This document shows positions 45,560-56,161 of a DNA stretch of 64,000 nt, piece after piece; the stretch's first letter is position 1, and every line of letters begins with the position of its first letter. This DNA comes from Pseudomonas wadenswilerensis (GTDB lineage: Bacteria; Pseudomonadota; Gammaproteobacteria; Pseudomonadales; Pseudomonadaceae). The stretch is from assembly GCF_900497695.1 (NCBI RefSeq), contig NZ_UIDD01000010.1, positions 310,001 to 374,000 of the forward strand, written 5' to 3'. The notes beneath the pieces were generated by a model, which was given only the letters and a program-made list of their open reading frames with translations, was not told where the DNA came from and did no database searches. Made by a program: the position numbers and the translations under genes.

Positions 45560-46792
45560 ATGAACGAGTACGCCCCCCTGCGTTTGCATGTGCCCGAGCC
45601 TACAGGCCGGCCAGGCTGCCAGACCGATTTTTCCTACCTGCGTCTGAACGATGCCGGTCAGGTCCGTAAACCTCCCGTCGATGTAGAAGCCGCCGATACC
45701 GCGGACATCTCCTATAGCCTGATCCGGGTGCTGGATGACAAGGGTAATGCCCTGGGCCCCTGGGCCGAGGACGTCAGCCCCGAGATCCTGCGCCAGGGCA
45801 TGCGCACCATGCTCAAGACCCGGTTGTTTGACAGCCGCATGGTGGTTGCCCAGCGGCAGAAGAAGATGTCGTTCTACATGCAGAGCCTGGGTGAAGAAGC
45901 CATCGGCAGCGGCCAGGCCATGGCCCTGAACCGCAGCGACATGTGCTTCCCCACCTATCGCCAGCAAAGCATCCTCATGGCCCGCGACGTGTCGCTGGTG
46001 GAGATGATCTGCCAACTGCTGTCCAACGAGCGCGATCCGCTCAAGGGCCGCCAGCTGCCAATCATGTATTCGGTGCGCGAAGCCGGCTTCTTCACCATCA
46101 GCGGCAACCTGGCGACCCAGTTCGTCCAGGCGGTCGGCTGGGCCATGGCCTCGGCCATCAAGGGCGATACCAAGATCGCCTCGGCCTGGATCGGTGACGG
46201 TGCCACTGCCGAATCGGACTTCCACACCGCGTTGACCTTCGCCCACGTCTACCGTGCGCCGGTAATCCTCAACGTGGTCAACAACCAGTGGGCGATCTCC
46301 ACCTTCCAGGCCATCGCCGGTGGTGAATCGACCACCTTCGCCGGTCGTGGCGTGGGTTGCGGCATCGCCTCCCTGCGCGTCGACGGCAACGACTTCATCG
46401 CCGTGTACGCGGCCTCCCGCTGGGCCGCCGAACGCGCCCGCCTGGGCCTCGGCCCGACCCTGATCGAATGGGTCACCTACCGTGCCGGCCCACACTCGAC
46501 GTCGGACGATCCGTCCAAGTACCGTCCGGCCGACGACTGGAGTCACTTCCCCCTGGGCGACCCGATCGCCCGCCTCAAACAGCACCTGATCGCCATCGGT
46601 CACTGGTCCGAAGAAGAGCACCAGGCGGTCAGCGCCGAGCTCGAGGCCGAGATCATCAAGGCGCAGAAAGAAGCCGAGCAGTACGGCACCCTGGCTGGCG
46701 GCCAGATGCCGAGCCCGGCCTCGATGTTCGAGGATGTCTACAAGGAGATGCCGGAGCACCTGCGCCGGCAGCGCCAGGAACTGGGGATCTGA
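45560..46792 (+). CDS. bkdA1: Branched-chain 2-oxoacid dehydrogenase E1 alpha subunit
   Basis: This is the thiamine-diphosphate-dependent decarboxylase subunit of the valine/leucine/isoleucine keto-acid complex. The 410-residue protein has the ThDP/Mg motif from GDGATAESDFH to VVNNQ. The phosphorylation-loop region of eukaryotic homologues aligns with YRAGPHSTSDDPSKYR. It is first in bkdA1-bkdA2-bkdB-lpdV. The ribosome site is weak (GAGCGAGCG region). Confidence 0.97.
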   Translation: MNEYAPLRLHVPEPTGRPGCQTDFSYLRLNDAGQVRKPPVDVEAADTADISYSLIRVLDDKGNALGPWAEDVSPEILRQGMRTMLKTRLFDSRMVVAQRQKKMSFYMQSLGEEAIGSGQAMALNRSDMCFPTYRQQSILMARDVSLVEMICQLLSNERDPLKGRQLPIMYSVREAGFFTISGNLATQFVQAVGWAMASAIKGDTKIASAWIGDGATAESDFHTALTFAHVYRAPVILNVVNNQWAISTFQAIAGGESTTFAGRGVGCGIASLRVDGNDFIAVYAASRWAAERARLGLGPTLIEWVTYRAGPHSTSDDPSKYRPADDWSHFPLGDPIARLKQHLIAIGHWSEEEHQAVSAELEAEIIKAQKEAEQYGTLAGGQMPSPASMFEDVYKEMPEHLRRQRQELGI

Positions 46793-46793
46793 C

Positions 46794-47852
<1,059 letters not shown>

Positions 47853-49124
47853 ATGGGCACGCACGTCATCAAGATGCCGGATATCGGTGAAGGCATCGCA
47901 CAAGTTGAACTGGTGGAATGGTTCGTCAAGGTCGGCGATACCGTCACTGAAGACCAGGTCGTGGCCGATGTCATGACCGACAAGGCCACCGTCGAAATCC
48001 CTTCGCCGGTCAGCGGCAAGGTCCTGGCCCTGGGCGGCCAGCCCGGTGAAGTCATGGCGGTGGGCAGCGAACTGATCCGCATCGAAGTCGAAGGCGCCGG
48101 CAACGTAGGAGCGGGCTTGCCCCGCGAAGAGGCCAGTGCAGTCGCTGCACCTGCCCCTGAACCAGCAGCAAAACCTGCTGCACCAGCACCCGTTGCTGCA
48201 CCCGCAGCCTCCACCCACCAGCCCGCCGCCATCGTTCCGCGCGAAGCCCACGAACGCCCACTGGCCTCGCCTGCCGTGCGCAAGCGTGCCCTGGATGCCG
48301 GCATCGAGCTGCGTTACGTACATGGCAGCGGCCCGGCCGGACGCATCCTGCACGACGACCTCGACGCCTTCCTGGCCCAGCCAACCACCAGCAGCCAAAG
48401 TGCCCCTGGCGGTTACGCCAAGCGCAACGACAGCGAGCAGATCCCGGTGATCGGCCTGCGCCGCAAGATTGCCCAGCGCATGCAGGATGCCAAGCGCCGC
48501 GTCGCCCACTTCAGCTACGTCGAGGAAATCGACGTCACCGCCGTGGAAGAGCTGCGCCAGCACCTGAACAAGAAGTGGGGCGACAGCCGTGGCAAGCTGA
48601 CCCTGTTGCCATTCCTGGTGCGCGCCATGGTCGTCGCCCTGCGCGAGTTCCCGCAGATCAACGCCACCTACGACGACGAAGCCCAGGTCATCACCCGCCA
48701 CGGCGCGGTGCATGTCGGCATCGCCACCCAGGGCGACAATGGCCTGATGGTACCGGTACTGCGCCACGCCGAAGCCGGCAGCCTGTGGAGCAACGCCGGC
48801 GAGATCGTGCGCCTGGCCAACGCCGCCCGCGGCAACAAGGCCAGCCGTGAAGAACTGTCGGGCTCGACCATCACCCTGACCAGCCTCGGCGCCCTCGGCG
48901 GCATCGTCTCCACCCCGGTAGTCAACACCCCGGAAGTGGCGATTGTCGGGGTCAACCGCATGGTTGAACGGCCGATGGTCATCAATGGCCAGATCGTCAT
49001 TCGCAAGATGATGAACCTCTCCAGCTCGTTCGATCACCGCGTGGTCGATGGCATGGACGCGGCACTCTTCATCCAGGCCATCCGCGGCCTGCTCGAACAA
49101 CCTGCCAGCCTGTTTGTGGAGTGA
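47853..49124 (+). CDS. bkdB: Branched-chain 2-oxoacid dehydrogenase E2 (dihydrolipoyl acyltransferase)
   Basis: This is the core of the complex, transferring branched acyl groups to CoA. The 423-residue protein has one lipoyl domain (Lys44 in VMTDKATVEIP) and a Pro/Ala linker (about 85-135). The E1/E3-binding domain follows (about 136-170, ASPAVRKRALDAG), then the acyltransferase domain with active-site FDHRVVDG. Residues 85-94 (VGAGLPREEA) are encoded exactly by a REP element. Start and stop abut bkdA2 and lpdV. Confidence 0.97.
   Translation: MGTHVIKMPDIGEGIAQVELVEWFVKVGDTVTEDQVVADVMTDKATVEIPSPVSGKVLALGGQPGEVMAVGSELIRIEVEGAGNVGAGLPREEASAVAAPAPEPAAKPAAPAPVAAPAASTHQPAAIVPREAHERPLASPAVRKRALDAGIELRYVHGSGPAGRILHDDLDAFLAQPTTSSQSAPGGYAKRNDSEQIPVIGLRRKIAQRMQDAKRRVAHFSYVEEIDVTAVEELRQHLNKKWGDSRGKLTLLPFLVRAMVVALREFPQINATYDDEAQVITRHGAVHVGIATQGDNGLMVPVLRHAEAGSLWSNAGEIVRLANAARGNKASREELSGSTITLTSLGALGGIVSTPVVNTPEVAIVGVNRMVERPMVINGQIVIRKMMNLSSSFDHRVVDGMDAALFIQAIRGLLEQPASLFVE
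48105..48134 (+). repeat. REP element in frame inside bkdB
   Basis: The 30 bases match the P. putida REP sequence (core GGAGCGGGCTTGCCCCGCGA, ending AGAGGCC). They occupy exactly ten codons in the interdomain linker of the E2 protein. The same core is at 1-20. Confidence 0.85.
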
Positions 49125-49126
49125 CC

Positions 49127-50512
<1,386 letters not shown>

Positions 50513-50537
50513 ACACTGAAGCGGCTGAGGCCGATTT

Positions 50538-50569
50538 GACCCGCTGCTCCGTGCAGCGGGTCCTTTTTC
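50538..50569 (+). terminator. Intrinsic terminator of the bkd operon
   Basis: GACCCGCTGC (50538-50547) and GCAGCGGGTC (50553-50562) form a perfect 10-bp stem with a 5-base loop, followed by CTTTTTC. Confidence 0.92.
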
Positions 50570-51581
50570 ATTCACCGATTTCATCCTTGCCGGCCGCCTT
50601 GGCCCGGTACAGCGCCTGGTCCGCCCGGCACAGCAGCTGCGCCTGCCCTTCACCTTCCAGCCACTCGACCACGCCATAGCTCATGGTCAGCAACCGCTCG
50701 CCCACCGGCGGCGCCTGCTCCAGCGCCTGGCGAATCTGCCGCGCCAGCTGCAGCGCCTCTTGCCGCTGCGTGCCCGGCAGCACCGCAACGAACTCATCAC
50801 CGCCCCACCGCGCCAGCAGGTCATCGCTGCGCAGGCAGACCTTGATCCGCTCCACCGAGGCGATCAGCGCCTGATCACCCTGGGCATGGCCGTACTGGTC
50901 GTTGATCGGCTTGAAGTCGTCGATATCCATGATGATCAGCGCCAGCGGCTGGCGAAAGCGCCGCGCCCGCTCGCACTCCTGCTGCAGGACCTTTTCCAGG
51001 CGGTAACGGTTGGCCACCAGGGTCAGGGCATCGCGCTCGGCCAGGTCGCGGTTCTCATCGAGCTGGCGCTGCAGTTGCTGATTGACCCAGGACAGCTCGC
51101 GGGTGCGCTCGGCGATCTGCGCTTCCAGGCTCAGGTTCTTTTCCTCCAGCCGATCAACCAGGCGCCTGGCGTCATCGATATTGCGGTGGGCACCGAGCAT
51201 CCGCGCCACCGAACCATCCTCGTTGCGCGCAATTATGTGGCCGCTGTCCTCGATCCACAGGTAGCTGCCGTCCCGGCAACGACAGCGGTACTGGATGCGG
51301 TACCGCCCGGCGCGATCAGTGAGGTAATCCTCGAAATGCGCCATCACCCGCGGATAGTCCTCGGGGTGGATCACCCCTTCCCAGGTCAGCACCGTATTGT
51401 CGAGGGAATGGCTCGGGTAGCCGAGCATCCTGTACCACCCGGGATTGCGGTAGACGTAACCGGTGTTGGCATTCCAGTCCCAGATCCCGTCGCTGATCAA
51501 CTCCAGCAGGGTTTGCAACTGCTCTTCCCTGAAGTCGGCCAGCGGGGCCTTCAATGGTGGTGTATCTGACGTTTGAGTCAT
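50568..51581 (-). CDS. PAS-GGDEF diguanylate cyclase
   Basis: The predicted enzyme makes cyclic-di-GMP from two GTP. The 337-residue soluble protein starts MTQTSDTPPL (GGGAG 8 bases upstream). It has a PAS/PAC sensor domain (about 20-145, GIWDWNANTGYVYRNPGWYRML and IQYRCRCRDGSYLWIED) and a coiled coil (about 145-190). The GGDEF domain has an intact active site (RWGGDEF) and inhibitory site RSDD five residues before it, so product inhibition is likely. No EAL domain is present. The gene converges on the bkd operon terminator. Confidence 0.9.
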   Translation of the reverse strand: MTQTSDTPPLKAPLADFREEQLQTLLELISDGIWDWNANTGYVYRNPGWYRMLGYPSHSLDNTVLTWEGVIHPEDYPRVMAHFEDYLTDRAGRYRIQYRCRCRDGSYLWIEDSGHIIARNEDGSVARMLGAHRNIDDARRLVDRLEEKNLSLEAQIAERTRELSWVNQQLQRQLDENRDLAERDALTLVANRYRLEKVLQQECERARRFRQPLALIIMDIDDFKPINDQYGHAQGDQALIASVERIKVCLRSDDLLARWGGDEFVAVLPGTQRQEALQLARQIRQALEQAPPVGERLLTMSYGVVEWLEGEGQAQLLCRADQALYRAKAAGKDEIGE

Positions 51582-51818
51582 GGACGATCTCCCTTGTCCA
51601 GGCAACTACGCCCCAGCCGGATGTTGGTGCTGCCGGTTTGAATTGATTTGCCGCTGACGGCAAGGGTTTTCCTCTTCGGGGCAAAGCATGCTCCGATTCC
51701 CTACCCGCCGTACAGCGCCACCCCCTGAATATACTAGCTCGTGGACCTGTCAGCAGAGCTGGCACAAGACTTGCCATTGATCGATGGTCAACTTGCATCC
51801 ATCAAGGAGAGTGATCAG

Positions 51819-52415
51819 GTGAGTAGCATCAATGCCGTCGGCGCCCAGCCGCTGACCATCAACCCGACCCGTGGCGTGGCCGAGGCGGCCGCCGCCGAAC
51901 AGGCCCAGTTCCGCCCGCCGGTGCCCACCAGCAGTGCCAATCGGCAGCAGCACAGCCATGGCAATAGCTCGCAGCAAAGTGCCGAAGACGCCCGCGAGGA
52001 AGCTTTCGCCAAGCTCAAGGTACAGCTGCAGAACCCGGATGTGGACATGCGTGAGCGGGCCAGCATCGGCACCAGCGAATCCGGCAAGAGCGCCACTCAG
52101 GCGTTTCGCGAGTACATGGCCCTGAGCCCGGCGGAGAAGATCAAGCTCAAGCTGCTCAACGAACTGGGCATCAGCCAGGAAGAGTTCGAGGCGTTGCCAC
52201 CTGCCGAGAAGGACAAGATCGAACGCAAGATCGCCGAGCAGATGAAAAAGCAGACCGAGCTGGAGTCGCTGGCCAGCCTCAACTCCCAGCTGCAAGGGCC
52301 GGCAATCTCAGCCAAGCTGGTGGCCAATCTGACTGCGACCCAAGGTGGCAGCGATGACAATAAGGATCAAGACCTGGCATCCGCCTCTGCTCTGACCCAA
52401 TCGGCGAATGCCTGA
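51819..52415 (+). CDS. Uncharacterised hydrophilic coiled protein
   Basis: No family was recognised. The preferred start is GTG at 51819 (AAGGAG 9 bases upstream), giving 198 residues; a GTG at 51741 would add 26. The N-terminal third is Gln/Ser/Pro/Ala-rich and probably disordered. The middle is charged and helical (SPAEKIKLKLLNELGISQEEFEALPPAEKDKIERKI). There is no signal or membrane segment. The last 49 bases overlap the end of the convergent LysR-family gene. Codon use is normal for the window. Confidence 0.75.
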   Translation: MSSINAVGAQPLTINPTRGVAEAAAAEQAQFRPPVPTSSANRQQHSHGNSSQQSAEDAREEAFAKLKVQLQNPDVDMRERASIGTSESGKSATQAFREYMALSPAEKIKLKLLNELGISQEEFEALPPAEKDKIERKIAEQMKKQTELESLASLNSQLQGPAISAKLVANLTATQGGSDDNKDQDLASASALTQSANA

Positions 52416-53257
52416 ACCTCGGGGCGCTGCAAGGCTTCTTGTCGGCACACCAGGTAGTAGGCGAAACGCGCAGGCCAGGGTTTGTCGAGGGCCAGTTGCA
52501 GCCTGCCGCTGGCCAGGTCTTCCGCAGCGTGGGTGTCCTGTACCAGCGCTATGCCCTGGCCTGCAGCCGCTGCACGCAACAGCAGCAGGTCATCCTCGAA
52601 ACTCGCACCGCGTGCTGCCCGCGGCTCATCGGCCACGCCATGAGCCTGTAGCCAAAGCATCCAGTCGGCGCGATCGGCATCGTGCAGCAACGGATACTTG
52701 AGACAATCGGCGGGGCGCTTCAAGGCCGGCCCTTGCGCCAGCAACTGCGGGCTGGCCACCGGCAACAGGACCGGTGCCAGTAAACGAATCGACGCCAGCC
52801 CCGGGTACTGGCCGAGCCCATGGCGCAGGGCGACGTCGATACGCTCACGTTGAAAATCCACCAGCTTGGCCGAGGCCTCGACGCGCACTTCGATCTGCGG
52901 GTGCAAGGCATTGAAACGGCCCAGGCGCGGTACCAGCCAGGAGGCTGCGAAAGACGGCACGGTGCTGATGGTCAGGGTCTTGCCCGGCGCCAGTTGCTCC
53001 AGCAATGCCAGCGATGCCTCGATCTGATCGAAGCCCTTGAGCAGCCCCGGATACACCCGCGCGCCGGCTTCGCTCAGGTGCACGCCATGGCGGCCACGCA
53101 CGAACAACACCACGCCCATGCGCGCCTCGAGCAGGCGCACCTGCTGGCTGACCGCCCCCGGCGTTACCCCCATGCGCTCGGCGGCCGCCTTGAGGCTGCC
53201 CAGACGTGCCGCTTCAGTGAAGGCCCGCAATGCCAACAACGGTAGAACCGCGCCCAT
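52367..53257 (-). CDS. LysR-family transcriptional regulator (GcvA-like)
   Basis: The 296-residue protein has an N-terminal winged HTH (LGSLKAAAERMGVTPGAVSQQVRLLEARMGV) and a periplasmic-binding-type effector domain. The start MGAVLPLLAL at 53257 has GAGAGGG upstream; the ATG five codons earlier lacks one. It is divergent from the GST gene, which it probably controls with the adjoining oxidoreductase. The effector is unknown. Confidence 0.88.
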   Translation of the reverse strand: MGAVLPLLALRAFTEAARLGSLKAAAERMGVTPGAVSQQVRLLEARMGVVLFVRGRHGVHLSEAGARVYPGLLKGFDQIEASLALLEQLAPGKTLTISTVPSFAASWLVPRLGRFNALHPQIEVRVEASAKLVDFQRERIDVALRHGLGQYPGLASIRLLAPVLLPVASPQLLAQGPALKRPADCLKYPLLHDADRADWMLWLQAHGVADEPRAARGASFEDDLLLLRAAAAGQGIALVQDTHAAEDLASGRLQLALDKPWPARFAYYLVCRQEALQRPEVQAFADWVRAEADARS

Positions 53258-53273
53258 TTCTACCCTCTCCATG

Positions 53274-53297
53274 GTTTAGAAAATCTATCGCCTAAAC
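53274..53297. promoter_or_regulatory. Inverted repeat in the LysR-GST divergent region
   Basis: GTTTAG (53274-53279) and CTAAAC (53292-53297) form an interrupted dyad with a 12-base spacer, close to the LysR-gene start. The layout suits a LysR-type autoregulatory site. Confidence 0.4.
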
Positions 53298-53374
53298 GCA
53301 GAATTGATCGTTTTTCAATCAGCCAAGGCCTGCCTAGCATAGCCCTTCTCTGAACACTCCTGAAGAGAAGGCCC

Positions 53375-54001
53375 ATGCCGTTGATTCTTTATAGCGATAG
53401 CTCACCTAATGGCTTCAAGATCACCATCGCCCTGGAAGAACTAGGGCTGCCCTACACCCTCAAGCACGTGCAGATCGACCGTGGCGAGCATCGCCAGGCT
53501 GACTTTCTCAAGCTCAACCCCCATGGACGCATCCCGGTACTGGTCGATCCCGAGTCCGATATCACCCTCTTCGAGTCTGCGGCGATCCTGCTGTACCTGG
53601 CCGAAAAGAGCGCACGCCTGCTGCCGGATCCCCCCAGCGAACGCTGGGCGGCCATTACCTGGTTGCAGTTTCACGCAGCGAGCATGGGGCCGATTCTGGG
53701 TCAGCGCGTGCATTTCGAACTGTTCGCCCAGCAGCCCTGCCCCGAGGCCATCGCCCGCTACCGGCGCCTGAGCGAAGAACTGTTCAGCACCCTCGACCAA
53801 CGCCTGGCCGACCGGCCCTGGCTGGCGGGCAGCAGCTATTCGATCGCTGACATCGCCACCTTCGGCTGGACCCATATCGCCCGGGTTATCGACTTCGATT
53901 TCAGCCAGTACCGGCATCTGAGCGCCTGGCATGAGCGCGTCAGTCAGCGCCCTGCCGTCCAGCGCGGCATCCGCCTGCCAGCACCTGCCACTGGCCCCTG
54001 A
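53375..54001 (+). CDS. Glutathione S-transferase family protein
   Basis: The 208-residue protein has an N-terminal thioredoxin-like domain (LYSDSSPNGFKITIALEELGLPY, with NPHGRIPVL and the glutathione-binding FESAAILLYLAEK). The C-terminal helical domain has the N-capping box YSIADIATFGW. It resembles YfcG/YghU-type bacterial enzymes. It is divergent from the LysR gene and 21 bases before the LLM oxidoreductase, so the two probably form an operon. The substrate is not inferable. Confidence 0.9.
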   Translation: MPLILYSDSSPNGFKITIALEELGLPYTLKHVQIDRGEHRQADFLKLNPHGRIPVLVDPESDITLFESAAILLYLAEKSARLLPDPPSERWAAITWLQFHAASMGPILGQRVHFELFAQQPCPEAIARYRRLSEELFSTLDQRLADRPWLAGSSYSIADIATFGWTHIARVIDFDFSQYRHLSAWHERVSQRPAVQRGIRLPAPATGP

Positions 54002-54022
54002 AGCGCAACAAGGAATTTGCCG

Positions 54023-55045
54023 ATGAACCCGACATTAACGGGCGCCAGCGCCCATGCCTTCGCCCATCACCCCGGCTATCGACGCATGTTCGCCGCCGAC
54101 CACCTGACCCTGGGTATCTTCCTGCCGCTGCGCTTCTACCGCGGCGACATGGCGGTGCTCAATGGTCAGGCCGCGCTGGTCAGCGAGATCGACCGCCTGG
54201 GCTTTGCCGCCGTCTGGGTGCGTGATGTGCCGTTGTACGATCCGCACTTTGGCGATGCCGGCCAGCTGTTCGATCCTTTCGCCTACCTCAGCTACCTGGC
54301 CGCGCACACCCGGCGCATCGCCCTGGCCACGGGCAGCGCGATCTTCGCCTTGCGTCATCCGATCGACCTGGCCAAGGCCGCCACTACCATCGACCAGTTG
54401 TCAGGCGGGCGCCTGGTCATGGGTATCGCCTCCGGGGACCGCCCGATTGAGTTTCCCGCCTATGGCCTGGAGCACAGCGAGCGTGGCGAGCGCTTTGCCG
54501 AGGCAGTGCGTTATTTTCGCCAACTGCTGCAGGTTGGCGACCATCCGATTCAATCAGCACTGGGCCACCTTAGTGGCGCTCAACTGCTGCCCAAGCCCGT
54601 CAGCGGAGCCATCCCACTGCTGGTGACCGGCAGTTCGCGCCAGTCCCTGCAGTGGCTGGGCGAGCACGCCGATGGCTGGCTGACCTTTCCTGAGGCGACC
54701 GAGAACATTCTCGGCCCTCGGCGCCTGGCCGAAAAAATCCGCGCCTGGCGCGACCACATTCCCGGTGGCGGCTTTCGTCCGCACGTGACCAACGAGTGGA
54801 TCGACCTGAACGCCAACCCCGACTTTCCACGCACGGCCATGCAAGGCGGCTACGTGCTGAGGACCGGGCGCAAGGGGCTGATTGATCTGCTCGGGGAATG
54901 GCAGGATGCCGGGGTCAATCATGCGGCGCTGGGCATACAGTTTTGCCAGCGGCCGGCAGACGAAGTGATTCAGGAGCTGGCAGAAGAAGTGCTACCGCTG
55001 TTTGCGTCCCATGAAGGGCCGTTGCCGTTGCGGCAAGACTGGTAG
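54023..55045 (+). CDS. LLM-class (luciferase-like) flavin oxidoreductase
   Basis: The predicted FMN/F420-type TIM-barrel monooxygenase has 340 residues from MNPTLTGASA (AAGGAA 7 bases before the ATG). Family features include FAAVWVRDVPLYDPHFGDAG, TTIDQLSGGRLVMGIASGDRP and LLVTGSSRQSLQWLGEHADGWL. It follows the GST gene directly. Pairing with a glutathione transferase suggests detoxification or cleavage of a small organic compound, which is an inference. Confidence 0.88.
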   Translation: MNPTLTGASAHAFAHHPGYRRMFAADHLTLGIFLPLRFYRGDMAVLNGQAALVSEIDRLGFAAVWVRDVPLYDPHFGDAGQLFDPFAYLSYLAAHTRRIALATGSAIFALRHPIDLAKAATTIDQLSGGRLVMGIASGDRPIEFPAYGLEHSERGERFAEAVRYFRQLLQVGDHPIQSALGHLSGAQLLPKPVSGAIPLLVTGSSRQSLQWLGEHADGWLTFPEATENILGPRRLAEKIRAWRDHIPGGGFRPHVTNEWIDLNANPDFPRTAMQGGYVLRTGRKGLIDLLGEWQDAGVNHAALGIQFCQRPADEVIQELAEEVLPLFASHEGPLPLRQDW

Positions 55046-55088
55046 GCCCCAGGCCGCTGTTCACGCAGCAGCGGCCTGGCACCACAAA

Positions 55089-55460
55089 TCATCGACTTCT
55101 TGAAATCACTGCACTCATGTATTGATTCAAATCGCGAAAATCCTGAACCCTCCAGGCGTACGGCGATAGCTTTACGCCATTCTCTCGCAATGTTCTCGGA
55201 ATCAGGTCGCCATTGGGGCGAAGTATTACCGATGAGACAATAACGCCCGGATAATCAGCCAATCGTTTTTTGAAAGCGGCGGTTGTAAGGTCCGGGGTAG
55301 GAGGGTTGCTTTTGTTAGCCAACGGCCCTGTACCCTTGAGATCTGCGCCGTGACACATGACGCACCTCTGTAAATAGAGATTTTTCCCGTTATCCGCAAA
55401 GGACAGTGATGGTTGAATTAGCGATAAAACCCCTAGGGAAGCAATGAATAATCTTTTCAT
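55089..55460 (-). CDS. Small secreted c-type cytochrome
   Basis: The 123-residue precursor has a signal peptide (LFIASLGVLSLIQPSLSFA, cleaved before DNGK) and one haem site, CVMCH. The methionine ligand is not obvious. The mature domain is about 100 residues, so it is a periplasmic electron carrier or a subunit of a dehydrogenase not present here. Codon use differs from neighbours: AGA, AGG, TTA, CTA and ATA occur repeatedly although they are rare around it. It lies just downstream of tRNA-Arg, so recent acquisition is possible. Confidence 0.85.
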   Translation of the reverse strand: MKRLFIASLGVLSLIQPSLSFADNGKNLYLQRCVMCHGADLKGTGPLANKSNPPTPDLTTAAFKKRLADYPGVIVSSVILRPNGDLIPRTLRENGVKLSPYAWRVQDFRDLNQYMSAVISRSR

Positions 55461-55479
55461 TTTTCATGCAGCCTTAATG

Positions 55480-55513
55480 AAAAAACCCCTCCAGATGATT
55501 CTGAAAGGGGCTT
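55480..55513 (-). terminator. Terminator downstream of tRNA-Arg
   Basis: CCCCT (55486-55490) and CAGA (55492-55495) pair with TCTG (55500-55503) and AGGGG (55506-55510). On the minus strand it ends in TTTTTT. The plus strand also has a T-rich tail. It probably ends the tRNA transcript before the cytochrome gene. Confidence 0.7.
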
Positions 55514-55590
55514 TATTTATTCCTTCCGCTGCCACGCTGCCGTCACAGAGAAACGCAGTCAGACAGATGGCCAGAAAGGCCCGAATTCAT

Positions 55591-55667
55591 TGGTGTCCCA
55601 GGGCAGGTTCGAACTGCCAACCTTCCCCTTAGGAGGGGGATGCTCTATCCAATTGAGCTACTGAGAC
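55591..55667 (-). tRNA. tRNA-Arg (anticodon CCT)
   Basis: The 77-base cloverleaf includes an encoded 3' CCA. The acceptor arm is GTCTCAG/CTGGGAC, the anticodon loop CTCCTAA gives CCU, and the T loop is TTCGAAC inside GGCAG/CTGCC. The tRNA reads AGG codons. tRNA-Arg genes are common integration sites; no integrase or second copy of the 3' end is seen here. Confidence 0.97.
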
Positions 55668-55708
55668 GCAGAGCCGGCAACGAGCGTCGCGCGGCAGGGA
55701 CGGCGTGC

Positions 55709-55737
55709 ATGTTAACCAGCAGGCCGGCATTTGTCAT
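55709..55737 (-). promoter_or_regulatory. Sigma70 promoter of tRNA-Arg
   Basis: The minus strand has ATGACA (55732-55737), a 17-base spacer and TAACAT (55709-55714). The -35 box matches at 5 of 6 positions and the -10 box at 4 of 6. The start would be about 35 bases before the mature tRNA. Confidence 0.65.
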
Positions 55738-55778
55738 GTCATCCGTGGGGCTTTTTGCCTGTGGGCTTTTTAGCGGAT

Positions 55779-55824
55779 CGTGCAATCTGCAATGAGGCAG
55801 TCAGCCATCATTGCAGATTGCACG
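55779..55824. repeat. 17-bp perfect inverted repeat in the gap before the small membrane protein gene
   Basis: CGTGCAATCTGCAATGA (55779-55795) and its exact complement (55808-55824) flank a 12-base loop. It has no T-run and lies in the roughly 290-base gap 55668-55960. It is unlike the REP elements in this window. Confidence 0.65.
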
Positions 55825-55960
55825 GAAAATCACGCGAAAAACCAACGTAAGCGACTGATTTTAAAGGGTAAAAACCGATAAAAAGCCTGGCATGCAGTGT
55901 GCTTTATCTATTTCATGAAAAGTGGCTAGGGCTCAGCCCTCACCTTTGCGGAGTATGCCC

Positions 55961-56158
55961 ATGAACAGCACCCTGCTTCTGCTCAACGCCCTGGCTCTGG
56001 CCGTTCTGGTTGGCCTGGTCGTGCAACCCGACGGCATTGCCGTGCCTGCGCAGGCCCATGCCGTGCCGGCGATGAAGGCGCAACTGGCGGTGTTTGGCAC
56101 CCAGGCCGCGCAAGTACAAAGCGCACCCCAAGTCAGCAACGAACGGCTGGTGTTCTAG
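55961..56158 (+). CDS. Small exported or membrane-anchored protein, function unknown
   Basis: The 65-residue product starts MNSTLLLLNALALAVLVGLV, with GGAG 7 bases before the ATG. The hydrophobic N-terminus is either a signal sequence (possible cleavage after AQAHA) or an anchor. The remainder is Ala/Gln/Val-rich. It ends 3 bases before the convergent phnN gene. No family was recognised. Confidence 0.65.
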   Translation: MNSTLLLLNALALAVLVGLVVQPDGIAVPAQAHAVPAMKAQLAVFGTQAAQVQSAPQVSNERLVF

Positions 56159-56161
56159 GCT

